From Loktanella sp. (GTDB taxonomy: Bacteria > Pseudomonadota > Alphaproteobacteria > Rhodobacterales > Rhodobacteraceae): a stretch of 21,470 nucleotides of DNA. Location: NCBI GenBank assembly GCA_003551805.1, contig PUNR01000062.1, positions 1 through 21,470 of the forward strand, written 5' to 3'. This document shows, piece by piece, positions 15,344 through 21,470 of this stretch. The translations under genes and the position numbers were made by a program. Every line of letters begins with the position of its first letter. The stretch's first letter is position 1. The notes beneath the pieces were generated by a model that saw only the letters and a list, made by a program, of their open reading frames with translations, did no database searches and had not been told where the DNA came from.

Positions 15344-16381
15344 ATGAAACAATCACGTCCAGCCCCGACGCTGCAGGATGTCGCGGTTTATGCCGGCGTA
15401 TCTACGGCGACGGTGTCGCGGTGTATGAATACGCCCGCCAAGGTCACCGCAAAGACCCGCACACGGGTAGAGGATGCGATAGAAACTTTGGGTTATGCAC
15501 CGAACTTTGGCGCGCGCGCGATGGCCGCACAGCGGACCATGACAATCGGGGCAGTTATTCCGACAATGGAAAATGCCGTTTTTGCCAAAGGATTGCAGGC
15601 GTTTCAGGATGAGTTGCGGCAATACGGTTTTACCATGCTGGTGGCCTGTTCATCCTATCGCCCTAAGCTGGAAGCAGAGCAGATTCGCGCGCTGGTTGGG
15701 CGCGGTGCTGATGGCATCTTGTTGATCGGTCACGAACGCGACCCTGCGATCTATCGGTTTCTGGATGCGCAGAAAGTACCGACACTGGTGACTTGGGCAT
15801 TTGACGACACGGCTCCACGCCCGTCAGTCGGGTTTGATAACCGGAAGGCGATGGCGAAACTGGCGCAGCATGTGACAAAGCTTGATCATCGGCATCTTGC
15901 TATGATCACTGCGCCTGTCGCAACGAATGATCGCGCCGCTGCCCGACTTGCTGCTGTAGGTGATGTGATGGATGCCGAGGGGCTGGTGCGCGCTGACCTG
16001 TTTGTGGTCGAAACGCCCTATAGCATCGATAATGGTGCTGCGGCCCTTGACCTGATCTTGCAGCAACGCCCTGAAACGACGGTCGTTATCTGTGGAAACG
16101 ACGTTCTGGCTGTCGGTGCATTGCGGCAGGCGCGCGGGATGGGTCTGTCCGTTCCGGATGATTTGTCCATCACCGGCTTTGACGACATCGATCTTGCGGT
16201 TGTGACACATCCGTTGCTGACAACCGTGCATGTGCCGCACCGGCAGATGGGCCGTGCTGCGGCGCAGATGCTTGCAGATATGGTTCTGACTGGCGCACCC
16301 GCTACAAAGGTCGAGCTTGCAACAACGGTAAAGCTTCGTGACACGCTGGGCTATCCAAGACAGTCGCAGGCTGCACGGTAA
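15344..16381 (+). CDS. LacI-family transcriptional regulator
   Basis: A 345-residue DNA-binding regulator. The N-terminal helix-turn-helix TLQDVAVYAGVSTATVSRCMN (about 9-29) is the canonical LacI recognition unit, followed by the hinge segment YAPNFGARAMAAQ (51-63). A periplasmic-binding-protein-like effector domain runs from TIGAVIPTM (about 67) to the end, with PDDLSITGFDDIDLA and HPLLTTVHVPHRQMG as family marks. Divergence from hpsN-comDE across a palindromic operator suggests local control of DHPS use, with DHPS or a pathway intermediate as the likely effector (inference). ATG 15344 was chosen over the ATG at 15338, because GGA lies eight bases upstream of the former and only two upstream of the latter. 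It converges on the GNAT gene with a 14-base gap. Confidence 0.94.
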   Translation: MKQSRPAPTLQDVAVYAGVSTATVSRCMNTPAKVTAKTRTRVEDAIETLGYAPNFGARAMAAQRTMTIGAVIPTMENAVFAKGLQAFQDELRQYGFTMLVACSSYRPKLEAEQIRALVGRGADGILLIGHERDPAIYRFLDAQKVPTLVTWAFDDTAPRPSVGFDNRKAMAKLAQHVTKLDHRHLAMITAPVATNDRAAARLAAVGDVMDAEGLVRADLFVVETPYSIDNGAAALDLILQQRPETTVVICGNDVLAVGALRQARGMGLSVPDDLSITGFDDIDLAVVTHPLLTTVHVPHRQMGRAAAQMLADMVLTGAPATKVELATTVKLRDTLGYPRQSQAAR

Positions 16382-16382
16382 C

Positions 16383-16409
16383 GCGATCAGCTGGATTATC
16401 CGTGATCGC
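16383..16409. terminator. Convergent-gene hairpin, possible terminator
   Basis: A perfect 7-bp inverted repeat GCGATCA (16383-16389) and TGATCGC (16403-16409) with a 13-base loop starts two bases after the LacI-family stop and reaches into the last codons of the convergent GNAT gene. There is no T-tract, so termination activity is uncertain. Confidence 0.4.
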
Positions 16410-16890
16410 CTAGGGATTTGCACATGCGGGTCAGCCCAAGCCCTTGTGCGTTAGTGCCGCTGACATTGGTGGCCTGAAAACCGTGCCGGTCCCAAAACCG
16501 GCGCCCCGCCTGATTGACATCAAGCACCGCGAGGTAAAGCGATGATGCGCCCGCCTGCTGGGCAAGGTTGACGAAGTGCGCCAGAAATTCAGACCCGTGG
16601 CCTGCGTTGCGCGCCCAAGGGCCTAACATCATAAAGCCAAGATAGGCATCGTTTGTTGCTGGAAACCCAAAGGATAATTCACCCAGCCCGGACAACCGAT
16701 CATCCAGAAACAGCCCAAGTCGGTGTGTTTTTGTGGGGTCGCAATTGGGCGGGCAGTCGTGGAAATAGCTGCGGGCCTTGGCCAGATCGGGTGCCACACC
16801 ATCCGCCATGATCCAATAATCCGGGGCATCGCAGTAAAACGCATGTACCGCGGCCAGATCAGTCTGCAGATGCAATTCGCGGATAAACAT
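16396..16890 (-). CDS. GNAT-family N-acetyltransferase
   Basis: A 164-residue single-domain acetyltransferase. The acetyl-CoA binding region is LGPWARNAGHGSEFLAHFVNL (about 89-109), with the R-N-x-G-x-G/S type pyrophosphate loop. YLAVLDVNQAGRRFWDRHGF (119-138) is the usual beta5-alpha4 segment of the fold. The N-terminal half is variable and holds the acceptor site, so the substrate is unknown. A role in the sulfonate pathway cannot be claimed from adjacency alone, since the gene converges on the regulator rather than sharing its operon. No clear Shine-Dalgarno sequence precedes the ATG. It lies downstream of clpA on the same strand, with a strong hairpin between. Confidence 0.85.
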   Translation of the reverse strand: MFIRELHLQTDLAAVHAFYCDAPDYWIMADGVAPDLAKARSYFHDCPPNCDPTKTHRLGLFLDDRLSGLGELSFGFPATNDAYLGFMMLGPWARNAGHGSEFLAHFVNLAQQAGASSLYLAVLDVNQAGRRFWDRHGFQATNVSGTNAQGLGLTRMCKSLGDHG

Positions 16891-16905
16891 TTTCAGTAAT
16901 TTGCG

Positions 16906-16933
16906 CCCCCGTCACAGTAAATGATGACGGGGG
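16906..16933 (-). terminator. Hairpin terminator after clpA
   Basis: A perfect 9-bp inverted repeat CCCCCGTCA (16906-16914) and TGACGGGGG (16925-16933) with a 10-base loop lies 11 bases beyond the clpA stop on the minus strand. It is followed by GCGCAAATTACTG rather than a run of T. It also sits just upstream of the GNAT start and could influence that gene. Confidence 0.6.
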
Positions 16934-16944
16934 TCGCGTGTCGA

Positions 16945-19263
16945 TTATTCGGCCGTCAGCAACGGGGGTTTGTTGCTGCCGGTGATGCGACCTTGCTGTG
17001 GGGCCTCGAACGTCAGGTCTAGTTCGCCATTCTTCACACCGACCTTGACGATCCCGCCTTTGGTCAGCTTTCCGAACAGCAATTCTTCGGCCAGTGGCTT
17101 TTTGATGTGTTCTTGGATCACGCGACCCAAAGGACGCGCACCCATTTTGGCATCATAGCCCTTGTCGGCCAGCCATTCCGATGCTGCCGTTGTCAGTTCA
17201 ATATGCACGTTGCGGTCGATCAATTGCGCCTCAAGCTGGAGGACGAATTTCTCGACAACTTGCATAATCACCTCTTTCGGCAAGGCGCCAAAGCTGATGA
17301 TCGCATCCAGACGGTTGCGGAACTCTGGCGTAAACGTCCGCTCGATCGCGGCGGTATCTTCGCCTGTTCGCGCCTCGCGGCCAAAGCCCAGCGCGTTTTT
17401 GGACATTTCTGCCGCACCCGCGTTGGAGGTCATGATCAGGATCACATTGCGGAAATCTGTGGTCCGGCCGTTGTGGTCGGTCAGTTTCCCGTGGTCCATC
17501 ACCTGCAGCAAGATGTTGTAGACATCCGGATGCGCCTTTTCCATTTCATCAAGCAGCAACACGCAATGCGGGTTCTGGTCAACGCCGTCGGTCAGCATGC
17601 CGCCCTGATCGAACCCGACATAGCCGGGAGGTGCGCCAATCAGACGCGAAACGGCATGTTTTTCCATGTATTCGGACATATCAAACCGCAGCAGTTCCAC
17701 ACCCAGCGAATCCGCCAGTTGTTTCGCCACTTCGGTCTTACCGACACCGGTTGGCCCCGCGAACAGGTAGTTGCCAATTGGTTTTTCGGGTTCACGCAAA
17801 CCTGCGCGCGCCAGTTTGATCGCCGATGACAGCGCCACAATCGCCTGATCCTGACCGAACACAACGCGTTTCAGCGTTTTTTCCAGATCCTTCAGCACCT
17901 CTGCATCGTCCTTCGACACGTTTTTCGGCGGAATGCGGGCGATTTTGGCTACTACAGCCTCAATCTCTTTGGTGCCAATGGTCTTACGGCGTTTGCTTTC
18001 GGCGACCAGATGCTGGGCTGCACCTGCTTCATCAATCACGTCGATCGCCTTGTCAGGCAATTTGCGGTCGTTGATATAGCGCGCGGACAGTTCTACCGCC
18101 GTCTTGATCGCCTCTGCCGTGTATTTGATATTGTGGTGTTCTTCAAAATACGGCTTGAGCCCTTGCAGGATCTTGATCGAATCCGGCACTGACGGTTCGT
18201 TCACGTCGATCTTCTGGAAACGCCGCGCCAGCGCACGATCTTTTTCAAAATGCTGGCGGAACTCCTTGTAGGTGGTCGACCCCATGCAGCGCAGCTTTCC
18301 ACCCTGCAACGCAGGCTTCAGCAGGTTGGACGCATCCATCGCCCCGCCAGACGTCGCACCGGCACCGATCACAGTGTGGATTTCGTCGATGAACAGTACG
18401 GCATCCTTGTGATTTTCCATTTCGGTCATCACAGCCTTCAGGCGCTCTTCGAAATCACCGCGGTAACGTGTACCCGCCAGCAGCGCACCCATATCGAGCG
18501 AATAGATCGTCGCACCTGCCAGTACCTCCGGCACTTCTTTGTTGACGATCTTGTACGCCAAACCTTCGGCAATTGCGGTTTTCCCCACGCCCGGATCACC
18601 CACCAGCAGCGGGTTATTCTTGCGGCGGCGGCACAGCACCTGAATGCAGCGTTCGACCTCGTGCGCGCGGCCAATCAGGGGGTCAACGTCACCCTTTTTC
18701 GACTTAGCGTTCAGATCGACGCAATATTTGGCCAGTGCGCTTTCTTTTTCAGGGTCAGCGCCTGTCGTCTGTTCGGTTTCTTCGGCAGCGCCGGTCACCG
18801 GACGGGTTTCGCCAAAGGCGGGGTCTTTTGCGACGCCATGCGCTATGAAATTGACCGCGTCATAGCGGGTCATGTCCTGTTCTTGCAGGAAATAGGCCGC
18901 GTTGCTTTCGCGTTCGGCAAAGATCGCGACCAGAACATTGGCGCCGGTCACTTCGGACCGGCCAGAGGATTGTACATGGATCGCGGCACGCTGGATCACG
19001 CGCTGGAAGGCGGCTGTAGGCACAGCCTCTGATCCTTCGACGTCGGTCACAAGGGTGGACAGATCGTCGTCGATGAAATCTTCGAGATCCTTGCGCAGGT
19101 CATCAAGATTAACCGAACAGGCCCGCATCACGCGCGCCGCATCCGGTTCGTCAATCAGGGCCAGCAACAGGTGTTCCAGTGTGGCCAGTTCATGTTTACG
19201 TTCATTGGCCAGCGCCAGGGCGCCGTGAATGGACTGCTCTAGTGTCGTTGAAAATGATGGCAC
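16945..19263 (-). CDS. clpA: ATP-dependent Clp protease, ATP-binding subunit ClpA
   Basis: AAA+ unfoldase of 772 residues that feeds substrates to ClpP. The N-terminal ClpN repeat domain (about 1-145) is present, where ClpS normally docks. The first ATPase domain has Walker A GDPGVGKT (222-229) and Walker B VLFIDE (289-294). The second has Walker A GPTGVGKT (503-510) and Walker B VLLLDE (568-573). The ClpP-contact loop appears as NALGFGRE (about 623-630). There is no long coiled-coil middle domain, which separates it from ClpB and ClpC. The start is GTG at 19263, with AAGGAG seven bases upstream; no ATG fits better. A clpS gene is not adjacent in this window. Several long frames on the opposite strand are shadows of this gene. 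Confidence 0.97.
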   Translation of the reverse strand: MPSFSTTLEQSIHGALALANERKHELATLEHLLLALIDEPDAARVMRACSVNLDDLRKDLEDFIDDDLSTLVTDVEGSEAVPTAAFQRVIQRAAIHVQSSGRSEVTGANVLVAIFAERESNAAYFLQEQDMTRYDAVNFIAHGVAKDPAFGETRPVTGAAEETEQTTGADPEKESALAKYCVDLNAKSKKGDVDPLIGRAHEVERCIQVLCRRRKNNPLLVGDPGVGKTAIAEGLAYKIVNKEVPEVLAGATIYSLDMGALLAGTRYRGDFEERLKAVMTEMENHKDAVLFIDEIHTVIGAGATSGGAMDASNLLKPALQGGKLRCMGSTTYKEFRQHFEKDRALARRFQKIDVNEPSVPDSIKILQGLKPYFEEHHNIKYTAEAIKTAVELSARYINDRKLPDKAIDVIDEAGAAQHLVAESKRRKTIGTKEIEAVVAKIARIPPKNVSKDDAEVLKDLEKTLKRVVFGQDQAIVALSSAIKLARAGLREPEKPIGNYLFAGPTGVGKTEVAKQLADSLGVELLRFDMSEYMEKHAVSRLIGAPPGYVGFDQGGMLTDGVDQNPHCVLLLDEMEKAHPDVYNILLQVMDHGKLTDHNGRTTDFRNVILIMTSNAGAAEMSKNALGFGREARTGEDTAAIERTFTPEFRNRLDAIISFGALPKEVIMQVVEKFVLQLEAQLIDRNVHIELTTAASEWLADKGYDAKMGARPLGRVIQEHIKKPLAEELLFGKLTKGGIVKVGVKNGELDLTFEAPQQGRITGSNKPPLLTAE

Positions 19264-19443
19264 GTCTGTGCTCCTTCACATCGGGGGTCGGCCAGCTATT
19301 GCAGCTGGACCCACCGTGGCCTCTATCTCTTAAAGTTTGGTTTTCTTTTCCAACCTTCAAGGACTTTTTTTGTTTTGGACTTCACAAATGATGTGATGAC
19401 CGAAATATCGTCTGCTTTGGCATAAAGCGCCGCATGTTTGAGG
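19264..19443 (-). promoter_or_regulatory. clpA upstream region with 5' leader hairpin
   Basis: This 180-base gap between glyoxalase II and clpA should hold the clpA promoter. A perfect inverted repeat CCAGCT-ATTGC-AGCTGG (19292-19308) lies about 28 bases before the GTG start and could fold in the transcript leader. The stretch at about 19333-19390 is clearly AT-rich, with T-runs on the plus strand, as a promoter region would be. I could not fix a convincing -35/-10 pair and see no gene here. Confidence 0.4.
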
Positions 19444-20220
19444 TTAAAATTTGTCCTTGCTTGCGCGGATCTGCGCAAACACCTCTTCGTCGGGCACCTG
19501 CTGCAATCCCAGATGCGCCTTGAGGGTTGCATCATCGGCACGCAGAAAGGGGTTGGTTTGTCGTTCTTCTTCAAGACCGGATGGCACTGTCGGTTTCCCT
19601 GCCGCCCGTGTCTGTTCAATTGCCCTGACCCGTAACTTAAGCGCTGCATTCGCCGGGTCAAGGGACGTGGCGAAACGCGCGTTCGATTCTGTATATTCGT
19701 GCCCCGAACATATTTGCGTTTCACCGGGCAAGGCGCGCAATTTCAGCAAGCTTTTCCACATTTGCGCAGGCGACCCTTCGAACAGCCTGCCGCAGCCCAG
19801 CGCCATCAGGCTGTCGCCGGTAAAGGCCAGCGCTGCGTCCGGCATATGAAAGGCGATATGCCCCACAGTATGCCCTGACACGTCGATCACATGGGTGGTC
19901 TGGCCGCAGATATGCAGCAAGTCACCCTCTGCCACAGCCAGATCAAGGGGTGGCAGGCGGTGTGCATCGGCGCTTGCCCCGATGACGCGCGCACCGCCGC
20001 GTAGGGTGGCCAGACCGTCCACATGGTCATCGTGGTGATGGGTCAACAAAATATCGGTTAGTTTCCAGCCACGTTGCGCCAATGTGGCGGCGATCGGCGT
20101 CGCCTCTGGCGCGTCGATCAGGGCGGTGTCGCCGGTGGCGTGGTTATGCACCAGAAAGGCGTAATTGTCGCGCAAACACGGCACGGTGACCAGTTCTATG
20201 GGGGATGATGCGTTTGTCAT
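19444..20220 (-). CDS. gloB: Hydroxyacylglutathione hydrolase (glyoxalase II)
   Basis: A 258-residue metallo-beta-lactamase-fold enzyme that hydrolyses S-D-lactoylglutathione to D-lactate and glutathione, the second step of methylglyoxal detoxification. Metal-binding residues are complete: THHHDDH (60-66), SGHTVGH with His117, FTGDS with Asp136, and SGHEY with His174. The length and the C-terminal TNPFLR segment, which contributes to glutathione binding, match the family. The frame stays open to 20253 via TTG, but the ATG at 20220 begins the conserved protein and has AAAGG about 10 bases upstream. It diverges from the methyltransferase gene across 61 bases. Confidence 0.95.
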   Translation of the reverse strand: MTNASSPIELVTVPCLRDNYAFLVHNHATGDTALIDAPEATPIAATLAQRGWKLTDILLTHHHDDHVDGLATLRGGARVIGASADAHRLPPLDLAVAEGDLLHICGQTTHVIDVSGHTVGHIAFHMPDAALAFTGDSLMALGCGRLFEGSPAQMWKSLLKLRALPGETQICSGHEYTESNARFATSLDPANAALKLRVRAIEQTRAAGKPTVPSGLEEERQTNPFLRADDATLKAHLGLQQVPDEEVFAQIRASKDKF

Positions 20221-20281
20221 GGCAAACCGGCCTTTCCTTGATATGGTTCTCAAAGTGTCGTCGATGGAGGTCTGAACCGCA

Positions 20282-21046
20282 ATGCACCTTGATGTGCTGG
20301 ACCTGCGAAATTTCTATTACCGCAGCACGCTTGGTCGCGCCGCGCAAAAGGTGATCCGCGACGAATTGACCCTTCTTTGGCCAGAGGCAAAGGGGCAGGT
20401 TGTTGCAGGTTTCGGCTTTGCGGTGCCGCTGCTGCGCCCTTATCTCAAAGACGCGCGGCGCGTTATTGGCCTGATGCCCGGACCTCAGGGGGTCATGCCA
20501 TGGCCACCCGAGGGGCGCAATGTCAGCGTGTTGTGTGAAGACACTTTGTGGCCAATTGAAACCGGTCATATCGATAAGCTGGTCGTCATGCACGGGCTGG
20601 AAACGTCAGAACACCCCACCGCCTTGCTGGACGAGATCTGGCGCGTGCTTGGCCCCGGTGGGCGGGCTGTTTTTGTCGTGCCAAACCGTGCCGGGCTATG
20701 GTCGCGCACCGACAGCACGCCTTTCGGCTATGGCAGGCCCTATTCACTTAGCCAGCTAGAGGCGCAATTGCGCAAACATCGCTGTGTCACCGAACGTACC
20801 TTGTCCACCCTGTTCCAGCCGCCCCTGCGCAACAGGTTCTGGCGCAAATCAGCCGGTATGTTTGAACGTGTAGGGCACAAGATTCCGATTATCGCGGCCG
20901 GCGGGGTCTTGATGGTCGAAGTTACCAAGCATTCTGCCGCCCCGACCCGCCCCGGCCTGAAAGAAGCCGTGCGCCGCCCCCTAAAAGTGCTGGAAGGCAT
21001 TGCAAAGCCGGTGCCACAACCTGACACCGCGCGCAAAGCCACCTAG
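20282..21046 (+). CDS. SAM-dependent methyltransferase-like protein (class I)
   Basis: A 254-residue protein with the C-terminal part of a class I methyltransferase fold. IDKLVVMHGLETSEHPTALLDEIWRVLGPGGRAVFVVPN (97-135) corresponds to motif II, post-II and motif III. The usual glycine-rich SAM motif I is replaced by QVVAGFGFAVPLL (about 39-51), so SAM binding is less certain than the fold. A basic, proline-rich tail (221-254) is unlike the core. GGAGG lies 10 bases upstream of the ATG. I recall this gene beside gloB in Rhodobacterales, but its substrate is not known to me. The next gene starts 32 bases downstream on the same strand. Confidence 0.82.
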   Translation: MHLDVLDLRNFYYRSTLGRAAQKVIRDELTLLWPEAKGQVVAGFGFAVPLLRPYLKDARRVIGLMPGPQGVMPWPPEGRNVSVLCEDTLWPIETGHIDKLVVMHGLETSEHPTALLDEIWRVLGPGGRAVFVVPNRAGLWSRTDSTPFGYGRPYSLSQLEAQLRKHRCVTERTLSTLFQPPLRNRFWRKSAGMFERVGHKIPIIAAGGVLMVEVTKHSAAPTRPGLKEAVRRPLKVLEGIAKPVPQPDTARKAT

Positions 21047-21078
21047 CCAGCGCCGAACAAAGCCCCTAAGCGGTCTAC

Positions 21079-21470
21079 ATGACACAAACATATGAAATCT
21101 TTCTGACCGCCACCCCCGGTTTTGAGCCCGCATTACTGGCCGAAGCACAGGCCAACGGCTTTGCCGATGCCAGCATGACCCAAGGCGGGGTGCAGTTCAT
21201 GGGCACTTGGCCCGACGTCTGGCGCGCCAATCTGGTGCTGCGGGGTGCCACACGCGTGCTGGTGCGGATCGGCAGTTTCATGGCCTTCCATCTGGCACAG
21301 CTGGATAAACGCGCGCACAAATTCCCGTGGTCCGATATCTTGCGCCCCGATATCCCCTTGCGGGTCGAGGTGACGACAAACCGCAAATCCAAGATATACC
21401 ATGCCGGTGCCGCGACTCAGCGGATTGAAACCGCGCTTAAGGCCAATGGCTATCAGATCAGCGCCGAGGC
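21079..21470 (+). CDS. THUMP-domain RNA methyltransferase (RlmK/L-like), N-terminal part
   Basis: The first ~130 codons of a gene that runs off the window end. TYEIFLTATPGFEPALLAEA is the opening of RlmL/Trm14-type proteins. It is followed by GGVQFMGTWPDVWRANLVLRGATRVLVRIGSF and then KFPWSDILRPDIPLRVEVTTNRKSKIYHAGAATQRIETAL, which is THUMP-domain sequence that binds RNA. The methyltransferase domain is expected downstream. The family methylates guanosines in 23S rRNA (G2445 in E. coli RlmL). Which base is modified here cannot be told. Its Shine-Dalgarno sequence is weak. Confidence 0.9.
   Translation, partial: MTQTYEIFLTATPGFEPALLAEAQANGFADASMTQGGVQFMGTWPDVWRANLVLRGATRVLVRIGSFMAFHLAQLDKRAHKFPWSDILRPDIPLRVEVTTNRKSKIYHAGAATQRIETALKANGYQISAE

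Noticed and set aside
18250..19032. 260-residue frame antisense to clpA, and others of 240 residues or fewer there
   Set aside because: High-GC mirror frames of a strongly conserved gene. They show no recognisable domain and His/Arg-rich shadow composition.
19323..19724. 133-residue frame overlapping the end of glyoxalase II and the clpA upstream region
   Set aside because: Mostly an out-of-frame reading of gloB. The unique tail is short, Lys-rich and has no recognisable family.
1..21470. CRISPR arrays, tRNA/rRNA genes, insertion sequences, attachment sites
   Set aside because: On reading the intergenic regions I saw no regularly spaced repeats, tRNA-like cloverleaf, transposase-like frame or terminal inverted repeats.

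Overview
The window reads as chromosomal DNA of an alphaproteobacterium, most likely a Rhodobacterales/Roseobacter-group marine bacterium. The reasons are a GC content near 60% by eye, dense operons with short gaps, a DHPS/sulfopyruvate gene set typical of that group, and the order clpA - glyoxalase II - methyltransferase - THUMP methyltransferase, which I recall from such genomes. The taxonomic call rests on recalled similarity, not on a search. No tRNA, rRNA, CRISPR array, transposase or phage gene was seen. No gene-free stretch exceeds about 180 bases.

Layout. (1) 1-341: the 3' end of an acetaldehyde-type aldehyde dehydrogenase, closed by a strong hairpin at 361-386 that also serves the convergent genes. 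(2) 392-4795, minus strand: an adaptor plus RND-pump pair without an outer-membrane channel gene. (3) 4897-12826: a surface-glycan or glycoconjugate module. A single-domain glycosyltransferase (minus strand) diverges from a tight plus-strand operon. The operon encodes a tandem glycosyltransferase whose N-terminal copy looks degenerate, UDP-glucose 6-dehydrogenase, a UDP-glucuronate 4-epimerase-type enzyme, and a 737-residue protein joining a GT32-like transferase, a Rossmann/methyltransferase-like segment and an alpha/beta-hydrolase. The two nucleotide-sugar enzymes should supply UDP-GlcA and UDP-GalA to transferases encoded beside them. (4) 12843-15236, minus strand: hpsN-comD-comE. HpsN oxidises 2,3-dihydroxypropane-1-sulfonate (DHPS) to sulfolactate. 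ComDE decarboxylates sulfopyruvate to sulfoacetaldehyde. A divergent LacI-family regulator (15344-16381) faces them across a region with two perfect inverted repeats. The enzyme linking sulfolactate to sulfopyruvate, the sulfoacetaldehyde acetyltransferase and a transporter are not in the window. (5) 16396-16890: a GNAT acetyltransferase of unknown substrate. (6) 16945-21470: housekeeping genes clpA and glyoxalase II on the minus strand, then divergently a SAM-methyltransferase-like protein and the start of a THUMP-domain RNA methyltransferase.

The least ordinary part is the glycan operon at 6095-12826, because of its two unusual multidomain proteins. The best-supported regulatory signal is the operator pair between hpsN and the LacI gene.
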